This document shows positions 9,139-17,022 of a stretch of 64,000 bases of DNA, in pieces. The DNA lies in NCBI RefSeq assembly GCF_041647995.1, contig NZ_JARRIB010000002.1, positions 350,455-414,454 on the forward strand. The letters are read 5' to 3'. The DNA comes from Pyrococcus kukulkanii. Lineage in GTDB: Archaea; Methanobacteriota_B; Thermococci; Thermococcales; Thermococcaceae. Each line of letters begins with the position of its first letter. The first letter of the stretch is position 1. A program made the translations under genes and the position numbers. The notes below the pieces were generated by a model. That model did no database searches. It saw only the letters and a program-made list of their open reading frames with translations, and was not told the DNA's origin.

Positions 9139-9510
9139 ATGAGTAGGAAGGCCATCTTGGCCCTTATTATAAGTCTACTAACACTAGCGACAGTTTCCGT
9201 GGCAGCTGATGAAACTATAGCCAAAGAAATCATGCCTGATAAAAATTCGGAGAATTCCGAATCAACCCAAGTACCCCCATATTGCATTGTAACCCTATAT
9301 GCATATGTCAACGCGCGCTTTAAGATGCCTCCCTGTTCACACATGCCAATTCTGATGCATAGTATTCACGATGGAGGAGATATTCCAGGAGCTATCGCTT
9401 CAGTGTTCTTTGGATATATACCCGGTCAAAGCATCGATGCCGCATGGACTGACTCTTACGGATCGGGATTTGGTAAATTCTGGCATGCCCATGCAGAAGT
9501 CAAAGTTTAA
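9139..9510 (+). CDS. Small secreted protein, first gene of ABC cassette
   Basis: A 124-residue unrecognised protein with a clear signal peptide (MSRKAILALIISLLTLATVS, then AVAA-type cleavage region VAADE). The mature part has an acidic linker, two cysteines (PPYCIVTLYAY and KMPPCSHMP) that could form a disulfide, and a Gly/Ser/aromatic tail with several His. ATG 9139 is preferred to the upstream in-frame start at 9109 because it directly precedes the signal peptide. A TATA-like AAATTTATAAGA is at about 9076-9087. It is followed by a membrane-anchored protein, a permease and an ATPase on the same strand. Being the exported substrate is inference. Confidence 0.7.
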   Translation: MSRKAILALIISLLTLATVSVAADETIAKEIMPDKNSENSESTQVPPYCIVTLYAYVNARFKMPPCSHMPILMHSIHDGGDIPGAIASVFFGYIPGQSIDAAWTDSYGSGFGKFWHAHAEVKV

Positions 9511-9522
9511 GGGTGAGCAATA

Positions 9523-10587
9523 ATGGCTTCTAAGCATATATTTGGTGTCTTTCTCTTCCTTCTAATTTTGTTTTCAGCAAAGACAGTATTAGCGTCTCCC
9601 TATTGGCTTAAGGAAGGGGTTTACATGACTTATATAGCTCGAGCTAGTGAGCCTATAACTCCCGAAGATCTCCTAAATGCATCAAAAACTTCAAAGAATG
9701 GTGTATTATCAATAGTCTACAATTACTCGAATATCCCCTTTGTGATAAATATTTATGGGAATGGAAGTGTTAATTTCACAATTGTTTCAATCGACAGGGG
9801 ATTTGCAAGGGTTCGCCTAACGATATCGGGTAACTACGCAATTGTCAGATACTACTACCTTAAAAATCAGAAACCAGGTTTTGATCCTTTTTGGGATGAG
9901 GACGCAGTTATAGATGTGAGAGAGGGACCAGCTCTATTAAGTTCAAATTACTACATGACTGAAATAGTGCTTAAGAGCATAATACTTGAGGGGGAGTATC
10001 TGATAGAGCTTAACACGGGAGATGTTTATGATTTAAAGGGGAATTACTATGGTAAAACAATTCTATGGAATGATCCAACTAATCCTTTGGAGAAAAATGA
10101 AACACTCTGCTTTGACTCCAAGGGAAGGCCTGTAAGGATTGCAGATGTCATGACTTCTAACACCTCAATTCTAACATACTACAAAACTTTCATGCCTCCA
10201 GCCGTACTCGTCAAGACAACGTTTGGTGTAGAAAAAGTTCCTCCAGATTTAGAAGCCGTTGGAAGAAACTTAATGATTTACGACGGCTCTTCGGGAATTT
10301 TGTTGAGCATGTTGGCATTTCACATCCCAGACGCCAAAGCTGCAGGATTTCCAATGTTATTTGGGTTTGACGAGTATATGCATAAGCTCAGTTGGGAATC
10401 TAAAAAAGAAGGAACTATGGTATCTGGTGGTCTCGTCCTCTACGACACGAATGCCAACTTCATTCAGCCTAAGAAGAATACTTACTCCCCGTCGACTTCT
10501 CCCCTTGCTTATGCCTACCTCGTAGGCATTATAGCTGTAGTCTTACTTGCACTTAGGTTCTTCGTAAGGAGGGGATATCATGAGTAA
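9523..10587 (+). CDS. Signal-peptide, C-terminally membrane-anchored extracellular protein
   Basis: 354 residues: an N-terminal signal (HIFGVFLFLLILFSAKTVLA), a large extracellular beta-rich domain, a proline/serine linker, and one C-terminal transmembrane helix (AYLVGIIAVVLLALRFF) followed by a basic tail. It is therefore displayed outside and anchored by its C-terminus. No family is recognised. It starts 12 bases after the small secreted protein and its end overlaps the next gene by 8 bases, so translation is coupled. A role as sorting or immunity partner of the ABC system is possible but not shown. Confidence 0.75.
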   Translation: MASKHIFGVFLFLLILFSAKTVLASPYWLKEGVYMTYIARASEPITPEDLLNASKTSKNGVLSIVYNYSNIPFVINIYGNGSVNFTIVSIDRGFARVRLTISGNYAIVRYYYLKNQKPGFDPFWDEDAVIDVREGPALLSSNYYMTEIVLKSIILEGEYLIELNTGDVYDLKGNYYGKTILWNDPTNPLEKNETLCFDSKGRPVRIADVMTSNTSILTYYKTFMPPAVLVKTTFGVEKVPPDLEAVGRNLMIYDGSSGILLSMLAFHIPDAKAAGFPMLFGFDEYMHKLSWESKKEGTMVSGGLVLYDTNANFIQPKKNTYSPSTSPLAYAYLVGIIAVVLLALRFFVRRGYHE

Positions 10588-11339
10588 GTTAAGGGTTCTG
10601 CTTAACTGGGAACTAAATGACCCGCTTAAGGTTATTATTTTGATTACTGGCATGTTACTAAATGCCTTGATAATTCACAGGTCATATTTGAACGTTTCCT
10701 CTTCACTAACTCACTTTGTTGGGATTTCGACGTTGAGGATTAACCCCGAAAGTACTCACACAGCCATGATAATCGAGTCTCTCCTCCAGAATCTTAGCTT
10801 CTGGATGAACTCTCTCTCATTTCTGGTACTTCTTTGGTGTAATTACTTTCAGGCTTGATAGAGATTTTGGATATGCAAACTCCCTATACTCCCTTCCCTA
10901 CTCAAAAACAAAGATACTTATAGCCAAGCTACTGGCGGTGTTAATGTTTTCCCTTCTTTTGATTCTTCTGCCATTCTTTTCTGTCACGATCCTGGCAAAC
11001 TTTACAATAATTCGATATATACCAGCAATTCTATCTTCAAATCCCGTGACATTTCGCTTAATCATGGTTCTTTACGCGATTCTTTATTCGCTCGCTCTCA
11101 TTCTTTTGATGTCTCTCCTCTCTCCTAATGTCTTTATAGCATTTATAACAAGCTTCTTACTCCTTTTTGCACCGATTTTTCTGCACCTTGGTGTTATCCC
11201 TCCAGCTCTCTTCATTTTTGCAAGCTATGAGGGTGGTCTTTCACCGATTGGACAAAAATTTCTAATTTCTGGAATCTTGATCCCCGCTATCCTACTCCTC
11301 TCCTCAGCACTTTTAATGAACAGGAGGGATATCAAATGA
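10580..11339 (+). pseudogene. ABC-2-type permease, single-base frameshift
   Basis: Two frames together make a polytopic membrane protein of about 253 residues. The first (10580-10858) gives MSKLRVLLNWELNDPLKVII and a hydrophobic stretch, then drifts out of frame. The continuation FGVITFRLDRDFGYANSLYS, typical of ABC-2 permeases, begins in another frame near 10835 and runs through four hydrophobic segments to 11339. One extra T in the TTCTTT run near 10830 would restore a continuous protein. The gene overlaps both neighbours by a few bases, as an intact operon member would. It is either recently inactivated or a sequencing error. Confidence 0.7.
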
Positions 11340-11791
11340 GACTCCTTACGGCCATTATTACTTTCTTTCTCCTACTCCCGGCAGCCATGGTAATTCAGTA
11401 TTATGAGTATTCTAGGGAGATAAAGTCTGTAGGCCCCTATCCTTTACTTCCATCAGGGAAGGAAGGAGGACACTCAATAACATTCTCGACGCCGACTCAG
11501 TCCTTAGCTGAAATAGAATGCACTGGGGGTTCTGGATCTCTTGAAATCGTTGATATTTTCAGTGGCGAGATAGTTTTCTCAGCTCTCATCCATGGGCAGA
11601 TCTCAGAAGAACTTGTTATTCCCCATGAAGGATCATACTACGTAGCTTATTTTGGTAACGGCTCTCTTTCCTGTGTTATAAGGTTCAAGGAGAACTATCC
11701 AACGGAGAGCGTCCAGAATGCAATCTACACTACTGGGACAGTATCCGCACTCGTTCTTGCGATCCTTCTCTGGAGGAGGTGGAGAAGGTGA
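11336..11791 (+). CDS. Small double-membrane-anchored protein of the ABC cassette
   Basis: A 151-residue unrecognised protein with an N-terminal hydrophobic segment (LLTAIITFFLLLPAAMVIQY), an extracellular beta-rich middle containing two cysteines, and a C-terminal transmembrane helix (YTTGTVSALVLAILLW) ending in RRWRR. The start codon overlaps the preceding stop (ATGA). The end overlaps the ATPase start. The tight coupling argues it is a dedicated component of the transporter. Confidence 0.75.
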   Translation: MRLLTAIITFFLLLPAAMVIQYYEYSREIKSVGPYPLLPSGKEGGHSITFSTPTQSLAEIECTGGSGSLEIVDIFSGEIVFSALIHGQISEELVIPHEGSYYVAYFGNGSLSCVIRFKENYPTESVQNAIYTTGTVSALVLAILLWRRWRR

Positions 11792-12477
11792 TAGTCGCTG
11801 AAAACCTAATAAAGCGTTTTGGGAGTATATATGCGCTGAGGGGGATAACCACAGAGATTCCGGAGGGAATGACGTTAATTCTTGGTCCCAACGGCGGAGG
11901 AAAATCAACTTTCCTGAAGCTCGCTACAGGAATCTACCGACCAACTAGCGGAAAGATATATGTTTTCGGAGAAGATCCTTGGAAAAGCGAGAAGATAAAG
12001 GAGATGATCGGTGTTTCCTATGATCCACCTTCTTTCCCCAAATTCATCACAGGTAGAGAATGGCTGATGCTCTTTGCATCGGCTAAGGGACATGGAGAAG
12101 AGGAAGTAGAAAGAGTTGCCAAGCTGTTCAATATCGACTTTCTCGACAAGAGAATAGGAGGATATTCCTCCGGAATGTTAAAGAAGCTAAGTGTGGCTCA
12201 GGCTTTTATAGGAGAACCAAAGCTCATATTCTTAGATGAACCTCTAGCCAACCTTGACTTCAAGAGTATTGCTAAGTTTGTTCGGCTTATGAAGAAGTTA
12301 AAAACAAGTGAAGAAGCAAGCTTTGTTGTTATCAGCCATATTTGGGAACCTCTACTCCCACTTGCTGACAAGGTTCTCGTTATCGCAGATGGAAAGCTCG
12401 TGCTTGAGGGGGATGTGGATGACGTGCAGGAGAAAGTTGAGATGCTTTTCAGGCCAAAGGTGGATATCGAAGAGTGA
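11779..12477 (+). CDS. ABC transporter ATP-binding protein
   Basis: A 232-residue ABC ATPase that would power the adjacent permease. It has Walker A GPNGGGKST, signature YSSGMLKK (degenerate LSGGQ), Walker B LIFLDEPLANLD and the switch His in VVISHIW. Length and motifs fit the ABC-2 exporter class (CcmA/NatA-like). GTG 11779 is used as start; GTG 11788 is an alternative with the GGAGGAGGTGG ribosome site nearer. The last gene of the cassette, it is followed by a decayed permease. Confidence 0.92.
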   Translation: MEKVIVAENLIKRFGSIYALRGITTEIPEGMTLILGPNGGGKSTFLKLATGIYRPTSGKIYVFGEDPWKSEKIKEMIGVSYDPPSFPKFITGREWLMLFASAKGHGEEEVERVAKLFNIDFLDKRIGGYSSGMLKKLSVAQAFIGEPKLIFLDEPLANLDFKSIAKFVRLMKKLKTSEEASFVVISHIWEPLLPLADKVLVIADGKLVLEGDVDDVQEKVEMLFRPKVDIEE

Positions 12478-12603
12478 TGCATAAATTGGAACCTTTGAGT
12501 TAATACGCTATGAGGAACATAATAACAAGTCTAGGTGTATTATATGATCTCAGATATTTTTTTATGGAACTTGATCAAGCTGTTGCAACTATATGCAAAA
12601 ATT

Positions 12604-12931
12604 ATGCATGTTGACAAACCGGGGGAGAATGGAGTTGGAGGTTTCGGAATTTTCCTCAAACTTATAGTCAGGAATCCTTACAAGATCTAAGCAATTGCGT
12701 CAATACAGTCTTGGGTTTTAGTAGTTCTTTCCCCAACGTACTACAAGTCCGACCCGCCAGTGTTCCTTTTGAATCCAGTAAACTTCCCTCCTTAACATCC
12801 TGGGAGCGGCCGTTGATGTGGGAGCCATTGATGCCTTATCCTTTGCAATACCACTAATCCTCACAGCTATCTTCCGGGGATACGTTCATAAGAACATGCA
12901 GGCCTCTTACATGCTTGAGAAGCCTTTCTAA
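12604..12931 (+). pseudogene. Decayed membrane protein (ABC permease-like) remnant
   Basis: Within the 594-base gap after the ABC ATPase, one frame starts at ATG 12604 and reads FGIFLKLIVRNPYKI, then a TAA (12688-12690), then AIASIQSWVLVVLSPTYYKS and SDPPVFLLNPVNF. A change of frame near 12785 continues with NILGAAVDVGAIDALSFAIP and a further hydrophobic helix, ending at TAA 12929-12931. The pattern of basic loops and hydrophobic helices matches a small polytopic permease. At least one nonsense codon and one frameshift make it non-functional. The remaining bases of the gap (12478-12603, 12932-13071) show no gene; TATTTATAG near 13030 probably serves the following toxin-antitoxin pair. Confidence 0.5.
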
Positions 12932-13071
12932 CCTCAATTTTTATTTCTGGGCAGTATGGAGACTTCATTGGAAGTTGTGACAATGGAAAAGCTGAAATCC
13001 GTCAAGCTTGTCAATTGGGAGCATTAGGTATTTATAGTGCACTAGCCGTAATACTACATTGGTGATATGTA

Positions 13072-13302
13072 ATGGTAACCGTAACAAAGAAATACCAAGT
13101 CACTATACCCAAGGAAGTGAGAGAGGCCCTTGGAATAAGGGCTGGAGACGAAGTTGTATTCGTGAAAACAAAGGAGGGGTATGTAATTAAACGTCTCGAA
13201 GACTTCGTTAAAGAGATGGCAGATCTTGCAAAAGACATCGATGAAACTATAGAAGAAACTAGAAAAGGTCTCAGTAAAATATTCGGGGAGGCTCATGAAT
13301 GA
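13072..13302 (+). CDS. vapB: VapB-type antitoxin (AbrB/SpoVT fold)
   Basis: A 76-residue swapped-hairpin AbrB protein: VTVTKKYQVTIPKEVREALG, then GDEVVFVKTKEGYVIKRL, is the standard motif. The acidic C-terminal tail would wrap and inhibit the PIN toxin encoded next. GGTGAT sits 5 bases before the ATG. Its stop overlaps the toxin's ATG, the usual type II arrangement. By family knowledge it also represses its own promoter. Confidence 0.9.
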   Translation: MVTVTKKYQVTIPKEVREALGIRAGDEVVFVKTKEGYVIKRLEDFVKEMADLAKDIDETIEETRKGLSKIFGEAHE

Positions 13303-13694
13303 AAGTTGTTCTCGATACAAATGTTTTTCACAATTGGAAGTTCTTACTTTGGCTGAAAGATTCTCCGTATTCTCCTGTCACAAGTTCAATAGCATATGCC
13401 GAGTACCTCTACCATCAGTCTAAGAAACTAGGTAGCATTGAAGAAGGAAAGAGTGCTGTTGATACACTGTTTCAGAGTATTCGCATTGAAGTTATGAAAT
13501 TTGACAAAGAATGTGCCGTAGAAACTGTGAAAGCCGTCTGGGGGAGATGGGACTTTAGAAAAAATGCGAGGGATTATATGATAGGAGCGCTAGCAGTAAA
13601 GCTGAATGCTCCCTTGATAACATATAACAAAAAGCACTTCGAGTGGTATGATAAAGTATATATCCCTGAGGAATTTATGGAGCTTTTGAAATAA
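13299..13694 (+). CDS. vapC: VapC-type PIN-domain ribonuclease toxin
   Basis: A 131-residue PIN-domain protein with the first catalytic Asp in VVLDTNVFHN, a Glu in YAEYLYH, and the later acidic residues in KNARDYMIGALAVKLNAPLI, followed by TYNKKHFEW. All the usual metal-binding acids appear present, so the toxin looks intact. It is expected to cleave RNA (tRNA or rRNA in known cases) when released from VapB. The ATGA overlap with the antitoxin gives coupled translation. Confidence 0.88.
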   Translation: MKVVLDTNVFHNWKFLLWLKDSPYSPVTSSIAYAEYLYHQSKKLGSIEEGKSAVDTLFQSIRIEVMKFDKECAVETVKAVWGRWDFRKNARDYMIGALAVKLNAPLITYNKKHFEWYDKVYIPEEFMELLK

Positions 13695-13748
13695 TCCAGC
13701 GTTATCTTAATAATCTTAAAAGGAATAGAATACCGAGAGGCGGGAAGA

Positions 13749-14489
13749 ATGAAAGTGCTGAGTACTGGAATCAAAAAGTTGGACAATATTGTTGGCGGAG
13801 GAATCGTTGAGGACACAGTATTTACAATAATCTATGATACCTACTCTTACGGCTGGGCTCTTGGCATTAAGATCCTCCTAAACAGAATAAGGGAAGGAGA
13901 CTTTGGGGTAATATTAAACACTGTGCTTCCAATATCGTCGTTAGACTTAGAAACTGAACTATTTGGACTAAAAATTAGAGAAGAGGGTGAAAAAGGGAAT
14001 TTAGTCGTTATAGATCTATTTGCAACTGCAAATGGGATAAACTATCCACACGACTACGTTTACACAATTGGTAGCTTAGATCCATCAACTTATCTACCAA
14101 AGTTCCTTTCAGTCTACAGGAAAATCCTTGAGGAAAAAATAAAGGAGAAGAGACCCATAGGGATAGTTATAACCATGGATGGGTATAAGTTGCTCATGGG
14201 AGAGAATCATTCAATAAAGCTAGTTCAAAAATCTGTTGCAATTAAAGAGACCGCTAGAATCACGGAAAAAAGAAAGAGACCAATAAATATTTGGCTCCTA
14301 AACAAGGATAGAGTTTCTAAGGAGTACATCTCTTGGCTGGCTTTATACAGCCAGTACATAATTGAAGTCAGGTCGTCGGAGGAGACACCTGGTTACGAGG
14401 TGATGTTCGTTAGAAAATCTCCCTTACCGGACTTTGAGCCGGGAGTTTATAAGCTGTACATAAAGGGGGGTAACTTAAAAATTGGATGA
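13749..14489 (+). CDS. KaiC-like protein with lost P-loop
   Basis: A 246-residue protein that begins like a KaiC/RadA ATPase (STGIKKLDNIVGGGIVEDTV), but where the Walker A should follow it reads IIYDTYSYGWALGIKILLN, with no GKT/GKS. The rest (GIVITMDGYKLLMG, IWLLNKD) keeps RecA-like strands. It is therefore probably a structural or regulatory relic of the fold that cannot bind ATP in the usual way. The start is set by its KaiC-like opening at ATG 13749. It belongs to the same general group as the proteins at 885 and 1557, though with a clearer KaiC N-terminus. Confidence 0.65.
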   Translation: MKVLSTGIKKLDNIVGGGIVEDTVFTIIYDTYSYGWALGIKILLNRIREGDFGVILNTVLPISSLDLETELFGLKIREEGEKGNLVVIDLFATANGINYPHDYVYTIGSLDPSTYLPKFLSVYRKILEEKIKEKRPIGIVITMDGYKLLMGENHSIKLVQKSVAIKETARITEKRKRPINIWLLNKDRVSKEYISWLALYSQYIIEVRSSEETPGYEVMFVRKSPLPDFEPGVYKLYIKGGNLKIG

Positions 14490-14521
14490 TAAACTTTAAA
14501 AGACAGTTCTCAAAGCCAAAC

Positions 14522-14574
14522 CCGAACGGCCGGGATGTTCCCGGAAGGGGAGAACCGGAGATGGAGGGAGAAAG
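14522..14574 (+). promoter_or_regulatory. GC-rich structured leader of the L15e gene
   Basis: A TATA-like AACTTTAAAAG at about 14491-14501 implies transcription from near 14522. The leader contains a strong hairpin CCGGGA-TGT-TCCCGG (14530-14544), followed by a GAACCGG element and the ribosome site GGAGGGAG. Such a stem in an otherwise A/T-rich spacer could be the binding site for autoregulation by a ribosomal protein; that part is inference. Confidence 0.4.
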
Positions 14575-15159
14575 ATGGGAATGTACAAGTACATTAGGGA
14601 AGCATGGAAGAACCCGAAGAAGAGCTATGTAGGTCAACTACTCAAGCAAAGGATGATAAAGTGGAGGAGAGAGCCTGTAGTCGTTAGAATCGAGAGGCCC
14701 ACGAGGCTTGACAGGGCTAGGGCTTTAGGTTACCAGGCGAAGCAGGGCTACGTTATCGTTCGCGTTAGGGTCAGAAGAGGAGGAAGGAAGAGGCCCAGGT
14801 GGAAGGGCGGAAGGAAGCCAAGCAAGATGGGTCAGCTTAAGTACTCACCTAAGAAGAGCCTCCAGTGGATCGCAGAGGAGAAGGCTGCAAGGAAGTTCCC
14901 GAACCTTGAAGTTCTCAACAGCTACTGGGTCGGCGAGGATGGTATGTACAAGTGGTTCGAGGTAATCCTAGTTGATCCCCACCACCCAGTCATTAAGTCG
15001 GATCCTAAGATAGCTTGGATAGCACTCAAGCACCACAAGGGCAGGGTGTTCAGAGGCCTCACTTCGGCTGGTAAGAAGGGAAGAGGCCTCAGGAACAAGG
15101 GTAAGGGTGCAGAGAAAGTTAGACCAAGCATTAGGGCGAACGAAGGTAAGGGCAAGTGA
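14575..15159 (+). CDS. rpl15e: 50S ribosomal protein L15e
   Basis: A 194-residue, strongly basic archaeal/eukaryal L15e of the large subunit. It starts [20 protein letters not shown] and contains [19 protein letters not shown] and the Arg-rich [17 protein letters not shown], then [18 protein letters not shown], all hallmark blocks. The length is normal. GGAGGGAG precedes the ATG. The gene is transcribed toward the DUF835 gene with no bases between the two stop codons. Confidence 0.97.
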   Translation: MGMYKYIREAWKNPKKSYVGQLLKQRMIKWRREPVVVRIERPTRLDRARALGYQAKQGYVIVRVRVRRGGRKRPRWKGGRKPSKMGQLKYSPKKSLQWIAEEKAARKFPNLEVLNSYWVGEDGMYKWFEVILVDPHHPVIKSDPKIAWIALKHHKGRVFRGLTSAGKKGRGLRNKGKGAEKVRPSIRANEGKGK

Positions 15160-16179
15160 TTATTGGACTCTGAATAGCATTGCCCTCTCATTTTCTTCCC
15201 ATGCTTCTGGCGTATATGCAACTATCACAGTTCCTTTTTCTTTCAGGGCATAGTCCCTTAATGTGTGGAGGAATTTTAGCAACGATTTTAGGTCATTATA
15301 AAGCCTTAAGTACTCTAAGCAGTCAATAGCAACAACTCCCCTTCCTCCAGCCTCCTTAACTTCCCTCATGAACCTTACTGCTAGGTGGGTCATCTTCTCT
15401 AGCTCAGTTGGCCTGATCCCGTTTTCTACTTGAGAGTTTGTGACGTAGAATACGATCCAGCTCTTGGATTTCTTTGTCATGTCTCTTGTGAACAATAAGA
15501 CCGGCTTGTCTTCAAGTGTTTCTAGGAGGACTTCAAAATAAGCATCGGGAACGATCTTCATTCCTGGTTTTATTTCGGGAATTTTTCCCTTACTGATGTC
15601 TTTCACGAGTCTTGAATATTTATGAACGCTGGTGAATGATAATAAGATAGCTCCGGCCAATATGAAGAGTACGTCAATAATAGTGTCTCCGATGAATTTG
15701 TACAAAGTTAAGTCAATTCCTAGAACTATCATTCCGATGCTCGTTATAAGTCCTTCCTTTTCCAATCCTTTCCAAAGTATATATGCAGAAATCAGAAGCA
15801 TAAAACCTGCGTCTCCAGCTATCCCTCCAACGAAGGCTTTTTTAAAGCCGAATGTTACCGTTATTAGCCTATATAATACATGACTGAGTGGAACAAGGAG
15901 ATACCATCTAACGTGTCTAAGTGCTGTAGGGGATAGATCTTCCAATAAAAGAACGGTGTAAAGGGATATTCCTAGGGCATAAAAGTAAAGGAATATCTCG
16001 GCTATTTGTGTTGAAATGTTGACATATCGGAGGAAATAGTGGAGAGATAAGGCTATCCAGCCAAATCCTCCATAAAAGGCATCTTTTCTCCTTTCTTTGT
16101 ATGATATCCTGAAGAAGTAGACCGCTGTTAGCATGCTTATCAGGGATATTATGACTCTCGAAATTGATTCTAGGCTCAT
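15160..16179 (-). CDS. Membrane protein with C-terminal DUF835 domain
   Basis: 339 residues. About seven hydrophobic segments fill residues 1-190 (VIISLISMLTAVYFF, IALSLHYFL and so on). A soluble cytosolic domain follows, with SWIVFYVTNSQVENGIRPTE and GGRGVVAIDCLEYL, which I recognise as DUF835, an archaeal family of unknown function found beside sensor-like membrane modules. Probably a membrane-linked signalling protein, but no activity can be named. The next gene on the same strand begins 4 bases upstream of this one's start, suggesting cotranscription with the methyltransferase and dipeptidase. Confidence 0.75.
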   Translation of the reverse strand: MSLESISRVIISLISMLTAVYFFRISYKERRKDAFYGGFGWIALSLHYFLRYVNISTQIAEIFLYFYALGISLYTVLLLEDLSPTALRHVRWYLLVPLSHVLYRLITVTFGFKKAFVGGIAGDAGFMLLISAYILWKGLEKEGLITSIGMIVLGIDLTLYKFIGDTIIDVLFILAGAILLSFTSVHKYSRLVKDISKGKIPEIKPGMKIVPDAYFEVLLETLEDKPVLLFTRDMTKKSKSWIVFYVTNSQVENGIRPTELEKMTHLAVRFMREVKEAGGRGVVAIDCLEYLRLYNDLKSLLKFLHTLRDYALKEKGTVIVAYTPEAWEENERAMLFRVQ

Positions 16180-16183
16180 ATCT

Positions 16184-17017
16184 TCACCGTCCTGGCTTAG
16201 AGGCTACAATTCCAAGGGCTTCTTCACTCTTCTTAACTCCAACAAAGCCTACACGCCTTAACCTTTCCATAACACCTCTTTGAATGTCTTTTCGTCTGTA
16301 CCTCTTTCCTGGGTTTCCCACGTAATGGAAAATCCTTCCCCCAGGCTTAAGAACCCTGTACATTTCCCTATAAAACTCTTCGCTATACAGCTCTCCCGCT
16401 AGGGAAAACCTGGGAGGGTCGTGAATTATAACGTCAAATTCTTCGTCATTGAATTCCTTTATTACTTCGTATGAATCTCCATGAATTACTTTTATCCTTG
16501 GATTCGAGAATAGTTCAGCACTCCAAGGGTTTATCTTTGCCAGCTCAATAACGTTTGGATCCTTCTCGATTGTTACCACGGTGGCTCCCCTCTTAGCTGA
16601 TTCGATTGCAGTATAGCCAAGACCCATGCACGTATCAAGTATCCTCTCCCCCTCCCTGGGATTAACGGTATTTACCTTGGCTACGGTATCTTTCATGGGG
16701 TCTGTGTCCTTAGTTCTATGCATTCTTATCCCGTTTATCTCTATGGTAGGAGGAATAGTTGGAACAAGCTTGTAGAAGTGCTCTCCAGCTATTGCTGCCT
16801 TGAAAACTTCTCCATCCCTTATGAAATAAACTGTTCCCTCATCTTCAGCTATCTTCTCTATTATTCTCCTCTCCACCTTACTCCCATCGGGAAATAAATA
16901 ATAATTGTTCACCCTAATAACTCTAACCATGTTCTTAGTCTTGCCAAGGTCGACGTTTATCAGCTCTATACCCCTGAGTAAACCTCTTGCCTCCCTAAAG
17001 GTGAGGTAAATCATCAT
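16184..17017 (-). CDS. SAM-dependent methyltransferase (COG2521-like)
   Basis: 277 residues with an N-terminal substrate domain and a Rossmann methyltransferase core: LDTCMGLGYTAIESAKRG (motif I), TIEKDPN (acidic loop), VIHGDSYEV and FDVIIHDPPRFS. DPPR resembles the [DN]PPY/F motif of amino-methylating enzymes, so an N-methyl transfer on nucleic acid or protein is plausible. Two adjacent ATG codons (17017, 17014) both follow GAGGGT. The substrate is not known to me. Confidence 0.8.
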   Translation of the reverse strand: MMIYLTFREARGLLRGIELINVDLGKTKNMVRVIRVNNYYLFPDGSKVERRIIEKIAEDEGTVYFIRDGEVFKAAIAGEHFYKLVPTIPPTIEINGIRMHRTKDTDPMKDTVAKVNTVNPREGERILDTCMGLGYTAIESAKRGATVVTIEKDPNVIELAKINPWSAELFSNPRIKVIHGDSYEVIKEFNDEEFDVIIHDPPRFSLAGELYSEEFYREMYRVLKPGGRIFHYVGNPGKRYRRKDIQRGVMERLRRVGFVGVKKSEEALGIVASKPGR

Positions 17018-17022
17018 GACCC

